Assembly: GCA_030867875.1 (NCBI GenBank)
Contig: JAOWCC010000444.1
Location: forward strand, 1-64,000
Origin: Actinernus sp. WN-2022
Lineage: Eukaryota > Cnidaria > Anthozoa > Actiniaria > Actinernidae
Direction of reading: 5' to 3'
DNA: 64,000 nucleotides
This document shows, piece after piece, positions 24,092 to 37,406 of this stretch. The stretch's first letter is position 1. Every line of letters starts with the position of its first letter. The notes beneath the pieces are model-generated. The model was not told the DNA's origin and searched no databases. It saw nothing but the letters and a program-made list of their open reading frames with translations. A program made the position numbers and the translations under genes.

Positions 24092-27000
24092 AAGTTAAAC
24101 AATCGGCGCTCAATTCAAAACTCTTGGTGTAAGAATCAGTTTCGTTAAGAACGCTACTGAAGAGAACGCTAAGTTAAACAATCGGCGCTCAATTCAAAAC
24201 TCTTGGTGTAAGAATCAGTTTCGGGAAGAACGCTAAGAGAACGCTAAGTTAAACAATCGGCGCTCAATTCAAAAGTCTTGGTGTAAGAATAAGTTTCGAT
24301 AAGAACGCTAACAGAACGCTAAGTTAAACTATCGGCGCTTGGCGTAAGAATCAGTTTCGGTAAGAACGCTAACAGAACGCCAAGTTAAACAATCGGCGCT
24401 CAATTCAAATCTCTTGGTGTAAGAATCAGTTTCTGTAAGAACGCTAACAGAACGCTAAGTTAAACAATCGGCGCTCAATTCAAAACTCTTGGTGTAAGAA
24501 TCAGTTTCGGTAAGAACGCTACTGAAGAGAACGCTAAGTTAAACAATCGGCGCTCAATTCAAAACTCTTGGTGTAAGAATCAGTTTAGGGAAGAACGCTA
24601 AGAGAACGCTAAGTTAAACAGTCGGCGCTCAATTCAAAAGTCTTGGTGTAAGAATCAGTTTCGGTAAGAACGCTAACAGAACGCTAAGTTAAACTATCGG
24701 CGCTTGGTGTAAGAATCAGTTTCGGGAAGAACGCTAAGAGAACGCTAAGTTAAACAATCGGCGCTCAATTCAAAAGTCTTGGTGTAAAAATAAATTTCGG
24801 TAAGAACGCTAACAGAACGCCAAGTTAAACAATCGGCGCTCAATTCAAAACTCTTGGTGTAAGAATCAGTTTCGGTAAGAACGCTAACAGTATATTAGTT
24901 AAACAATGATCGGCGCTCAATTCAAAACTCTTTGTGAAAGAATCAGTTTCGGTAAGAACGCTAACAGAACGCCAAGTTAATCGGCGCTCAATTCAAAACT
25001 CTTGGTTTAAGAATCAATTTCGGTAAGAGCGCTAAGAGAACGCTAAGTTAAACAATCGGCGCTCAATTCAAAACTCTTGGTGTAAGAATCAGTTTCGGTA
25101 AGAACGCCACTGAAGAGAACGCTAAGTTAAACAATCGTCGCTCAATTCAAAAGTCTTGGTGTAAGAATAAGTTTCGGTAAGAACGCTAACAGAACGCTAA
25201 GTTAAACTATCGGCGCTTGGTGTAAGAATCAGTTTCGGGAAGAACGCTAAGAGAACGCTAAATTAAACAATCGGCGCTCATTTCAAAACTCTTGGTGTAA
25301 GAATCAGTTTCGGGAAGAACGCTAACAGAACGCTAAGTTAAACAATCGGCGCTCAATTTAAAACTCTTGGTGTAAGAATAAGTTTCGGGAAGAACGCTAA
25401 GTTAAACAATCGGCGCTCAATTCAAAACTCTTGGTGTAAGAATCAGTTTAGGTAAGAATGCTAACAGTATATTAGTTAAACAATGATCGGCGCTCAATAG
25501 AGGTTTTGCACCACCACGTGATGGCAGCCATGTTGGTGGCCAGAACAATATAATGTTATTCTTTTGAGATTTAATTTTTCACATGATTGAACAAATCTCA
25601 TTGTTCTGGCCACCAACATGGCTGCCATCACGTGGTGGTGCAAAACCTCTATTCAAAACTCTTTGTGAAAGAATCAGTTTCGGTAAGAACGCTAACAGAA
25701 CGCTAAGTTAATCGGCGCTCAATTCAAAACTCTTGGTTTAAGAATCAATTTCGGTAAGAACGCTAAGAGAACGCTAAGTTAAACAATCGGCGCTCAATTC
25801 AAAACTCTTGGTGTAAGAATCAGTTTCGTTAAGAACGCTACTGAAGAGAACGCTAAGTTAAACAATCGGCGCTCAATTCAAAACTCTTGGTGTAAGAATC
25901 AGTTTCGGGAAGAACGCTAAGAGAACGCTAAGTTAAACAATCGGCGCTCAATTCAAAAGTCTTGGTGTAAGAATAAGTTTCGATAAGAACGCTAACAGAA
26001 CGCTAAGTTAAACTATCGGCGCTTGGCGTAAGAATCAGTTTCGGTAAGAACGCTAACAGAACGCCAAGTTAAACAATCGGCGCTCAATTCAAATCTCTTG
26101 GTGTAAGAATCAGTTTCTGTAAGAACGCTAACAGAACGCTAAGTTAAACAATCGGCGCTCAATTCAAAACTCTTGGTGTAAGAATCAAGTTCGGTAAGAA
26201 CGCTAACAGTATATTAGTTAAACAATGATCGGCGCTCAATTCAAAACTCTTTGTGAAAGAATCAGTTTCGGTAAGAACGCCAACAGAACGCTAAGTTAAA
26301 CAATCGGCGCTCAATTCAAAACTCTTGGTGTAAGAATCAGTTTCGGTAAGAACGCTACTGAAGAGAACGCTAAGTTAAACAATCGGCGCTCAATTCAAAA
26401 CTCTTGGTGTAAGAATCAGTTTCGGGAAGAACGCTAAGAGAACGCTAAGTTAAACAGTCGGCGCTCAATTCAAAAGTCTTGGTGTAAGAATCAGTTTCGG
26501 TAAGAACGCTAACAGAACGCTAAGTTAAACTATCGGCGCTTGGTGTAAGAATCAGTTTCGGGAAGAACGCTAAGAGAACGCTAAGTTAAACAATCGGCGC
26601 TCAATTCAAAAGTCTTGGTGTAAAAATAAATTTCGGTAAGAACGCTAACAGAACGCCAAGTTAAACAATCGGCGCTCAATTCAAAACTCTTGGTGTAAGA
26701 ATCAGTTTCGGTAAGAACGCTAACAGTATATTAGTTAAACAATGATCGGCGCTCAATTCAAAACTCTTTGTGAAAGAATCAGTTTCGGTAAGAACGCTAA
26801 CAGAACGCCAAGTTAATCGGCGCTCAATTCAAAACTCTTGGTTTAAGAATCAATTTCGGTAAGAACGCTAAGAGAACGCTAAGTTAAACAATCGGCGCTC
26901 AATTCAAAACTCTTGGTGTAAGAATCAGTTTCGGTAAGAACGCCACTGAAGAGAACGCTAAGTTAAACAATCGTCGCTCAATTCAAAAGTCTTGGTGTAA

Positions 27001-27563
27001 GAATAAGTTTCGGTAAGAACACTAACAGAACGCTAAGTTAAACTATCGGCGCTTGGTGTAAGAATCAGTTTCGGGAAGAACGCTAAGAGAACGCTAAGTT
27101 AAACAATCGGCGCTCAATTCAAAACTCTTGGTGTAAGAATCAGTTTCGGGAAGAACGCTGACAGAACGCTAAGATAAACAATCGGCGCTCAATTTAAATC
27201 TCTTGGTGTAAGAATAAGTTTCGGGAAGAACGCTAAGTTAAACAATCGGCGCTCAATTCAAAAGTCTTGGTGTAAGAATAAGTTTCGGTAAGAACGCTAA
27301 CAGAACGCTAAGTTAAACTATCGGCGCTTGGTGTAAGAATCAGTTTCGGTAAGAACGCTAACAGAACGCTAAGTTAATCGGCGCTCAATTCAAAACTCTT
27401 GGTTTAAGAATCAGTTTCGGTAAGAACGCTAACAGAACGCTAAGTTAAACTATCGGCGCTTGGTGTAAGAATAAGTTTCGGTAAGAACGCTAACAGAACG
27501 CTAAGTTAAACTATCGGCGCTTGGTGTAAGAATCAGTTTCGGTAAGAACGCTAACAGAACGCC
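24092..27563 (+). repeat. 3472-bp tandem duplication, left unit
   Basis: The first part (24092-26988) recurs at 27564-30460 with a few substitutions. Palindromes 10 and 11 and an unusual CAGTTTAGG monomer (25446 and 28918) are spaced 3472 bp apart. The 3' remainder of the unit has no downstream partner. Confidence 0.82.
25499..25650. repeat. 152-bp hairpin palindrome, copy 10
   Basis: The loop begins TATAATG instead of AGAATG-type sequence. The variant is shared only with copy 11, which lies 3472 bp downstream in the tandem duplicate. Confidence 0.92.
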
Positions 27564-30460
27564 AAGTTAAACAATCGGCGCTCAATTCAAAACTCTTGGT
27601 GTAAGAATCAGTTTCGTTAAGAACGCTACTGAAGAGAACGCTAAGTTAAACAATCGGCGCTCAATTCAAAACTCTTGGTGTAAGAATCAGTTTCGGGAAG
27701 AACGCTAAGAGAACGCTAAGTTAAACAATCGGCGCTCAATTCAAAAGTCTTGGTGTAAGAATAAGTTTCGATAAGAACGCTAACAGAACGCTAAGTTAAA
27801 CTATCGGCGCTTGGCGTAAGAATCAGTTTCGGTAAGAACGCTAACAGAACGCCAAGTTAAACAATCGGCGCTCAATTCAAATCTCTTGGTGTAAGAATCA
27901 GTTTCTGTAAGAACGCTAACAGAACGCTAAGTTAAACAATCGGCGCTCAATTCAAAACTCTTGGTGTAAGAATCAGTTTCGGTAAGAACGCTACTGAAGA
28001 GAACGCTAAGTTAAACAATCGGCGCTCAATTCAAAACTCTTGGTGTAAGAATCAGTTTCGGGAAGAACGCTAAGAGAACGCTAAGTTAAACAGTCGGCGC
28101 TCAATTCAAAAGTCTTGGTGTAAGAATCAGTTTCGGTAAGAACGCTAACAGAACGCTAAGTTAAACTATCGGCGCTTGGTGTAAGAATCAGTTTCGGGAA
28201 GAACGCTAAGAGAACGCTAAGTTAAACAATCGGCGCTCAATTCAAAAGTCTTGGTGTAAAAATAAATTTCGGTAAGAACGCTAACAGAACGCCAAGTTAA
28301 ACAATCGGCGCTCAATTCAAAACTCTTGGTGTAAGAATCAGTTTCGGTAAGAACGCTAACAGTATATTAGTTAAACAATGATCGGCGCTCAATTCAAAAC
28401 TCTTTGTGAAAGAATCAGTTTCGGTAAGAACGCTAACAGAACGCCAAGTTAATCGGCGCTCAATTCAAAACTCTTGGTTTAAGAATCAATTTCGGTAAGA
28501 GCGCTAAGAGAACGCTAAGTTAAACAATCGGCGCTCAATTCAAAACTCTTGGTGTAAGAATCAGTTTCGGTAAGAACGCCACTGAAGAGAACGCTAAGTT
28601 AAACAATCGTCGCTCAATTCAAAAGTCTTGGTGTAAGAATAAGTTTCGGTAAGAACGCTAACAGAACGCTAAGTTAAACTATCGGCGCTTGGTGTAAGAA
28701 TCAGTTTCGGGAAGAACGCTAAGAGAACGCTAAATTAAATAATCGGCGCTCAATTCAAAACTCTTGGTGTAAGAATCAGTTTCGGGAAGAACGCTAACAG
28801 AACGCTAAGTTAAACAATCGGCGCTCAATTTAAAACTCTTGGTGTAAGAATAAGTTTCGGGAAGAACGCTAAGTTAAACAATCGGCGCTCAATTCAAAAC
28901 TCTTGGTGTAAGAATCAGTTTAGGTAAGAATGCTAACAGTATATTAGTTAAACAATGATCGGCGCTCAATAGAGGTTTTGCACCACCACGTGATGGCAGC
29001 CATGTTGGTGGCCAGAACAATATAATGTTATTCTTTTGAGATTTAATTTTTCACATGATTGAACAAATCTCATTGTTCTGGCCACCAACATGGCTGCCAT
29101 CACGTGGTGGTGCAAAACCTCTATTCAAAACTCTTTGTGAAAGAATCAGTTTCGGTAAGAACGCTAACAGAACGCTAAGTTAATCGGCGCTCAATTCAAA
29201 ACTCTTGGTTTAAGAATCAATTTCGGTAAGAACGCTAAGAGAACGCTAAGTTAAACAATCGGCGCTCAATTCAAAACTCTTGGTGTAAGAATCAGTTTCG
29301 TTAAGAACGCTACTGAAGAGAACGCTAAGTTAAACAATCGGCGCTCAATTCAAAACTCTTGGTGTAAGAATCAGTTTCGGGAAGAACGCTAAGAGAACGC
29401 TAAGTTAAACAATCGGCGCTCAATTCAAAAGTCTTGGTGTAAGAATAAGTTTCGATAAGAACGCTAACAGAACGCTAAGTTAAACTATCGGCGCTTGGCG
29501 TAAGAATCAGTTTCGGTAAGAACGCTAACAGAACGCCAAGTTAAACAATCGGCGCTCAATTCAAATCTCTTGGTGTAAGAATCAGTTTCTGTAAGAACGC
29601 TAACAGAACGCTAAGTTAAACAATCGGCGCTCAATTCAAAACTCTTGGTGTAAGAATCAAGTTCGGTAAGAACGCTAACAGTATATTAGTTAAACAATGA
29701 TCGGCGCTCAATTCAAAACTCTTTGTGAAAGAATCAGTTTCGGTAAGAACGCCAACAGAACGCTAAGTTAAACAATCGGCGCTCAATTCAAAACTCTTGG
29801 TGTAAGAATCAGTTTCGGTAAGAACGCTACTGAAGAGAACGCTAAGTTAAACAATCGGCGCTCAATTCAAAACTCTTGGTGTAAGAATCAGTTTCGGGAA
29901 GAACGCTAAGAGAACGCTAAGTTAAACAGTCGGCGCTCAATTCAAAAGTCTTGGTGTAAGAATCAGTTTCGGTAAGAACGCTAACAGAACGCTAAGTTAA
30001 ACTATCGGCGCTTGGTGTAAGAATCAGTTTCGGGAAGAACGCTAAGAGAACGCTAAGTTAAACAATCGGCGCTCAATTCAAAAGTCTTGGTGTAAAAATA
30101 AATTTCGGTAAGAACGCTAACAGAACGCCAAGTTAAACAATCGGCGCTCAATTCAAAACTCTTGGTGTAAGAATCAGTTTCGGTAAGAACGCTAACAGTA
30201 TATTAGTTAAACAATGATCGGCGCTCAATTCAAAACTCTTTGTGAAAGAATCAGTTTCGGTAAGAACGCTAACAGAACGCCAAGTTAATCGGCGCTCAAT
30301 TCAAAACTCTTGGTTTAAGAATCAATTTCGGTAAGAACGCTAAGAGAACGCTAAGTTAAACAATCGGCGCTCAATTCAAAACTCTTGGTGTAAGAATCAG
30401 TTTCGGTAAGAACGCCACTGAAGAGAACGCTAAGTTAAACAATCGTCGCTCAATTCAAAA
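27564..30460 (+). repeat. 3472-bp tandem duplication, right unit (partial)
   Basis: Begins inside a monomer with no palindrome at the join, and loses homology to the left unit at 30461 (c versus g). The junction therefore lies within monomer identity. Confidence 0.82.
28971..29122. repeat. 152-bp hairpin palindrome, copy 11
   Basis: Shares the loop variant of copy 10, confirming common descent through a 3472-bp tandem duplication. Confidence 0.92.
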
Positions 30461-31232
30461 CTCTTGGTGTAAGAATCAGTTTCGGTAAGAACGCTAACAG
30501 TATATTAGTTAAACAATGATCGGCGCTCAATTCAAAACTCTTTGTGAAAGAATCAGTTTCGGTAAGAACGCTAACAGAACGCCAAGTTAATCGGCGCTCA
30601 ATTCAAAACTCTTGGTTTAAGAATCAATTTCGGTAAGAACGCTAAGAGAACGCTAAGTTAAACAATCGGCGCTCAATTCAAAACTCTTGGTGTAAGAATC
30701 AGTTTCGGTAAGAACGCTACTGAAGAGAACGCTAAGTTAAACAATCGGCGCTCAATTCAAAACTCTTGGTGTAAGAATCAGTTTCGGGAAGAACGCTAAG
30801 AGAACGCTAAGTTAAACAGTCGGCGCTCAATTCAAAAGTCTTGGTGTAAGAATCAGTTTCGGTAAGAACGCTAACAGAACGCTAAGTTAAACTATCGGCG
30901 CTTGGTGTAAGAATCAGTTTCGGGAAGAACGCTAAGAGAACGCTAAGTTAAACAATCGGCGCTCAATTCAAAAGTCTTGGTGTAAAAATAAATTTCGGTA
31001 AGAACGCTAACAGAACGCCAAGTTAAACAATCGGCGCTCAATTCAAAACTCTTGGTGTAAGAATCAGTTTCGGTAAGAACGCTAACAGTATATTAGTTAA
31101 ACAATGATCGGCGCTCAATTCAAAACTCTTTGTGAAAGAATCAGTTTCGGTAAGAACGCTAACAGAACGCCAAGTTAATCGGCGCTCAATTCAAAACTCT
31201 TGGTTTAAGAATCAATTTCGGTAAGAACGCTA

Positions 31233-33386
31233 AGAGAACGCTAAGTTAAACAATCGGCGCTCAATTCAAAACTCTTGGTGTAAGAATCAGTTTCGGTAAG
31301 AACGCCACTGAAGAGAACGCTAAGTTAAACAATCGTCGCTCAATTCAAAAGTCTTGGTGTAAGAATAAGTTTCGGTAAGAACGCTAACAGAACGCTAAGT
31401 TAAACTATCGGCGCTTGGTGTAAGAATCAGTTTCGGTAAGAACGCTAACAGAACGCCAAGTTAAACAATCGGCGCTCAATTCAAAACTCTTGGTGATACA
31501 ATAAGTTTCGGTAAAGAACGCTAACAGAACGCTAAGTTAAACAATCGGCGCTCAATTCAAAACTCTTGGTGTAAGAATCAGTTTCGGTAAGAATGCTAAC
31601 AGTATATTAGTTAAACAATGATCGGCGCTCAATAGAGGTTTTGCACCACCACGTGATGGCAGCCATGTTGGTGGCCAGAACAATAGAATGTTATTCTTTT
31701 GAGATTTAATTTTTCACATGATTGAACAAATCTCATTGTTCTGGCCACCAACATGGCTGCCATCACGTGGTGGTGCAAAACCTCTATTCAAAACTCTTTG
31801 TGAAAGAATCAGTTTCGGTAAGAACGCTAACAGAACGCTAAGTTAATCGGCGCTCAATTCAAAACTCTTGGTTTAAGAATCAATTTCGGTAAGAACGCTA
31901 AGAGAACGCTAAGTTAAACAATCGGCGCTCAATTCAAAACTCTTGGTGTAAGAATCAGTTTCGGGAAGAACGCTAAGAGAACGCTAAGTTAAACAATCGG
32001 CGCTCAATTCAAAAGTCTTGGTGTAAGAATAAGTTCCGGTAAGAACGCTAACAGAACGCTAAGTTAAACTATCGGCGCTTGGCGTAAGAATCAGTTTCGG
32101 TAAGAACGCTAACAGAACGCCAAGTTAAACAATCGGCGCTCAATTCAAATCTCTTGGTGTAAGAATCAGTTTCTGTAAGAACGCTAACAGAACGCTAAGT
32201 TAAACAATCGGCGCTCAATTCAAAACTCTTGGTGTAAGAATCAAGTTCGGTAACAACGCTAACAGTATATTAGTTAAACAATGATCGGCGCTCAATTCAA
32301 AACTCTTTGTGAAAGAATCAGTTTCGGTAAGAACGCTAACAGAACGCTAAGTTAAACTATCGGCGCTTGGCGTAAGAATCAGTTTCGGTAAGAACGCTAA
32401 CAGAACGCCAAGTTAAACAATCGGCGCTCAATTCAAATCTCTTGGTGTAAGAATCAGTTTCTGTAAGAACGCTAACAGAACGCTAAGTTAAACAATCGGC
32501 GCTCAATTCAAAACTCTTGGTGTAAGAATCAAGTTCGGTAAGAACGCTAACAGTATATTAGTTAAACAATGATCGGCGCTCAATTCAAAACTCTTTGTGA
32601 AAGAATCAGTTTCGGTAAGAACGCTAACAGAACGCTAAGTTAAACTATCGGCGCTTGGCGTAAGAATCAGTTTCGGTAAGAACGCTAACAGAACGCTAAG
32701 TTAAACTATCGGCGCTTGGCGTAAGAATCAGTTTCGGTAAGAACGCTAACAGAACGCCAAGTTAAACAATCGGCGCTCAATTCAAATCTCTTGGTGTAAG
32801 AATCAGTTTCTGTAAGAACGCTAACAGAACGCTAAGTTAAACAATCGGCGCTCAATTCAAAACTCTTGGTGTAAGAATCAAGTTCGGTAAGAACGCTAAC
32901 AGTATATTAGTTAAACAATGATCGGCGCTCAATTCAAAACTCTTTGTGAAAGAATCAGTTTCGGTAAGAACGCTAACAGAACGCTAAGTTAAACTATCGG
33001 CGCTTGGCGTAAGAATCAGTTTCGGTAAGAACGCTAACAGAACGCCAAGTTAAACAATCGGCGCTCAATTCAAATCTCTTGGTGTAAGAATCAGTTTCTG
33101 TAAGAACGCTAACAGAACGCTAAGTTAAACAATCGGCGCTCAATTCAAAACTCTTGGTGTAAGAATCAAGTTCGGTAAGAACGCTAACAGTATATTAGTT
33201 AAACAATGATCGGCGCTCAATTCAAAACTCTTTGTGAAAGAATCAGTTTCGGTAAGAACGCTAACAGAACGCTAAGTTAAACTATCGGCGCTTGGCGTAA
33301 GAATCAGTTTCGGTAAGAACGCTAACAGAACGCCAAGTTAAACAATCGGCGCTCAATTCAAATCTCTTGGTGTAAGAATCAGTTTC
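31233..33386 (+). repeat. 2246-bp-period duplication, left copy
   Basis: Includes palindrome 12 and a run of a four-monomer block whose AAGTTCGG marker lies at 32243, 32531, 32880 and 33168 (steps 288, 349, 288). The last marker at 32243 is followed by a private TAACAACGC variant. Confidence 0.8.
31634..31785. repeat. 152-bp hairpin palindrome, copy 12
   Basis: Complete copy; starts a 2246-bp unit that is partly duplicated in the next one. Confidence 0.93.
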
Positions 33387-33478
33387 GGGAAGAACGCTAA
33401 CAGAACGCTAAGTTAAACAATCGGCGCTCAATTCAAAACTCTTGGTGTAAGAATCAGTTTCGGGAAGAACGCTACTGA

Positions 33479-35632
33479 AGAGAACGCTAAGTTAAACAAT
33501 CGGCGCTCAATTCAAAACTCTTGGTGTAAGAATCAGTTTCGGTAAGAACGCCACTGAAGAGAACGCTAAGTTAAACAATCGTCGCTCAATTCAAAAGTCT
33601 TGGTGTAAGAATAAGTTTCGGTAAGAACGCTAACAGAACGCTAAGTTAAACTATCGGCGCTTGGTGTAAGAATCAGTTTCGGTAAGAACGCTAACAGAAC
33701 GCCAAGTTAAACAATCGGCGCTCAATTCAAAACTCTTGGTGATACAATAAGTTTCGGTAAAGAACGCTAACAGAACGCTAAGTTAAACAATCGGCGCTCA
33801 ATTCAAAACTCTTGGTGTAAGAATCAGTTTCGGTAAGAATGCTAACAGTATATTAGTTAAACAATGATCGGCGCTCAATAGAGGTTTTGCACCACCACGT
33901 GATGGCAGCCATGTTGGTGGCCAGAACAATAGAATGTTATTCTTTTGAGATTTAATTTTTCACATGATTGAACAAATCTCATTGTTCTGGCCACCAACAT
34001 GGCTGCCATCACGTGGTGGTGCAAAACCTCTATTCAAAACTCTTTGTGAAAGAATCAGTTTCGGTAAGAACGCTAACAGAACGCTAAGTTAATCGGCGCT
34101 CAATTCAAAACTCTTGGTTTAAGAATCAATTTCGGTAAGAACGCTAAGAGAACGCTAAGTTAAACAATCGGCGCTCAATTCAAAACTCTTGGTGTAAGAA
34201 TCAGTTTCGGGAAGAACGCTAAGAGAACGCTAAGTTAAACAATCGGCGCTCAATTCAAAAGTCTTGGTGTAAGAATAAGTTTCGGTAAGAACGCTAACAG
34301 AACGCTAAGTTAAACTATCGGCGCTTGGCGTAAGAATCAGTTTCGGTAAGAACGCTAACAGAACGCCAAGTTAAACAATCGGCGCTCAATTCAAATCTCT
34401 TGGTGTAAGAATCAGTTTCTGTAAGAACGCTAACAGAACGCTAAGTTAAACAATCGGCGCTCAATTCAAAACTCTTGGTGTAAGAATCAAGTTCGGTAAG
34501 AACGCTAACAGTATATTAGTTAAACAATGATCGGCGCTCAATTCAAAACTCTTTGTGAAAGAATCAGTTTCGGTAAGAACGCTAACAGAACGCTAAGTTA
34601 AACTATCGGCGCTTGGCGTAAGAATCAGTTTCGGTAAGAACGCTAACAGAACGCCAAGTTAAACAATCGGCGCTCAATTCAAATCTCTTGGTGTAAGAAT
34701 CAGTTTCTGTAAGAACGCTAACAGAACGCTAAGTTAAACAATCGGCGCTCAATTCAAAACTCTTGGTGTAAGAATCAAGTTCGGTAAGAACGCTAACAGT
34801 ATATTAGTTAAACAATGATCGGCGCTCAATTCAAAACTCTTTGTGAAAGAATCAGTTTCGGTAAGAACGCTAACAGAACGCTAAGTTAAACTATCGGCGC
34901 TTGGCGTAAGAATCAGTTTCGGTAAGAACGCTAACAGAACGCTAAGTTAAACTATCGGCGCTTGGCGTAAGAATCAGTTTCGGTAAGAACGCTAACAGAA
35001 CGCCAAGTTAAACAATCGGCGCTCAATTCAAATCTCTTGGTGTAAGAATCAGTTTCTGTAAGAACGCTAACAGAACGCTAAGTTAAACAATCGGCGCTCA
35101 ATTCAAAACTCTTGGTGTAAGAATCAAGTTCGGTAAGAACGCTAACAGTATATTAGTTAAACAATGATCGGCGCTCAATTCAAAACTCTTTGTGAAAGAA
35201 TCAGTTTCGGTAAGAACGCTAACAGAACGCTAAGTTAAACTATCGGCGCTTGGCGTAAGAATCAGTTTCGGTAAGAACGCTAACAGAACGCCAAGTTAAA
35301 CAATCGGCGCTCAATTCAAATCTCTTGGTGTAAGAATCAGTTTCTGTAAGAACGATAACAGAACGCTAAGTTAAACAATCGGCGCTCAATTCAAAACTCT
35401 TGGTGTAAGAATCAAGTTCGGTAAGAACGCTAACAGTATATTAGTTAAACAATGATCGGCGCTCAATTCAAAACTCTTTGTGAAAGAATCAGTTTCGGTA
35501 AGAACGCTAACAGAACGCTAAGTTAAACTATCGGCGCTTGGCGTAAGAATCAGTTTCGGTAAGAACGCTAACAGAACGCCAAGTTAAACAATCGGCGCTC
35601 AATTCAAATCTCTTGGTGTAAGAATCAGTTTC
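33479..35632 (+). repeat. 2246-bp-period duplication, right copy
   Basis: Includes palindrome 13. The AAGTTCGG marker lies at 34489, 34777, 35126, 35414 and, just past the copy, 35702: the same 288, 349, 288 pattern plus one further 288 step. The small block was amplified before the larger unit was duplicated. Confidence 0.8.
33880..34031. repeat. 152-bp hairpin palindrome, copy 13
   Basis: 2246 bp after copy 12. The unit that follows is 3375 bp with no inserted element. Confidence 0.93.
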
Positions 35633-37254
35633 TGTAAGAACGCTAACAGAACGCTAAGTTAAACAATCGGCGCTCAATTCAAAACTCTTGGTGTAAGAAT
35701 CAAGTTCGGTAAGAACGCTAACAGTATATTAGTTAAACAATGATCGGCGCTCAATTCAAAACTCTTTGTGAAAGAATCAGTTTCGGTAAGAACGCTAACA
35801 GAACGCTAAGTTAAACAATCGGCGCTCAATTCAAAACTCTTGGTGTAAGAATCAGTTTCGGGAAGAACGCTACTGAAGAGAACGCTAAGTTAAACAATCG
35901 GCGCTCAATTCAAAACTCTTGGTGTAAGAATCAGTTTCGGGAAGAACGCTAAGAGAACGCTAAGTTAAACAGTCGGCGCTCAATTCAAAAGTCTTGGTGT
36001 AAGAATCAGTTTCGGTAAGAACGCTAACAGAACGCTAAGTTAAACTATCGGCGCTTGGTGTAAGAATCTGTTTCGGGAAGAACGCTAAGAGAACGCTAAG
36101 TTAAACAATCGGCGCTCAATTCAAAAGTCTTGGTGTAAAAATAAGTTTCGGTAAGAACGCTAACAGAACGCCAAGTTAAACAATCGGCGCTCAATTCAAA
36201 ACTCTTGGTGTAAGAATCAGTTTCGGTAAGAACGCTAACAGTATATTAGTTAAACAATGATCGGCGCTCAATTCAAAACTCTTAGTGAAAGAATCAGTTT
36301 CGGTAAGAACGCTAACAGAACGCCAAGTTAATCGGCGCTCAATTCAAAACTCTTGGTTTAAGAATCAATTTCGGTAAGAACGCTAAGAGAACGCTAAGTT
36401 AAACAATCGGCGCTCAATTCAAAACTCTTGGTGTAAGAATCAGTTTCAGTAAGAACGCCACTGAAGAGAACGCTAAGTTAAACAATCGTCGCTCAATTCA
36501 AAAGTCTTGGTGTAAGAATAAGTTTCGGTAAGAACGCTAACAGAACGCTAAGTTAAACTATCGGCGCTTGGTGTAAGAATCAGTTTCGGGAAGAACGCTA
36601 AGAGAACGCTAAGTTAAACAATCGGCGCTCAATTCAAAACTCTTGGTGTAAGAATCAGTTTCGGGAAGAACGCTAACAGAACGCTAAGTTAAACAATCGG
36701 CGCTCAATTTAAAACTCTTGGTGTAAGAATAAGTTTCGGGAAGAACGCTAAGTTAAACAATCGGCGCTCAATTCAAAAGTCTTGGTGTAAGAATAAGTTT
36801 CGGTAAGAACGCTAACAGAACGCTAAGTTAAACTATCGGCGCTTGGTGTAAGAATCAGTTTCGGTAAGAACGCTAACAGAACGCTAAGTTAATCGGCGCT
36901 CAATTCAAAACTCTTGGTTTAAGAATCAGTTTCGGTAAGAACGCTAACAGAACGCTAAGTTAAACTATCGGCGCTTGGTGTCAGAATAAGTTTCGGTAAG
37001 AACGCTAACAGAACGCTAAGTTAAACTATCGGCGCTTGGTGTAAGAATCAGTTTCGGTAAGAACGCTAACAGAACGCCAAGTTAAACAATCGGCGCTCAA
37101 TTCAAAACTCTTGGTGATACAATAAGTTTCGGTAAAGAACGCTAACAGAACGCTAAGTTAAACAATCGGCGCTCAATTCAAAACTCTTGGTGTAAGAATC
37201 AGTTTCGGTAAGAATGCTAACAGTATATTAGTTAAACAATGATCGGCGCTCAAT

Positions 37255-37406
37255 AGAGGTTTTGCACCACCACGTGATGGCAGCCATGTTGGTGGCCAGA
37301 ACAATAGAATGTTATTCTTTTGAGATTTAATTTTTCACATGATTGAACAAATCTCATTGTTCTGGCCACCAACATGGCTGCCATCACGTGGTGGTGCAAA
37401 ACCTCT
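37255..37406. repeat. 152-bp hairpin palindrome, copy 14
   Basis: Complete copy; the unit that follows is 3058 bp. Confidence 0.93.

Noticed and set aside
17682..37254. Two palindrome spacings of exactly 3375 bp (17682-21057 and 33880-37255)
   Set aside because: Coincidence: the first contains a 1042-bp transposon and the second does not, so they are not homologous in length.
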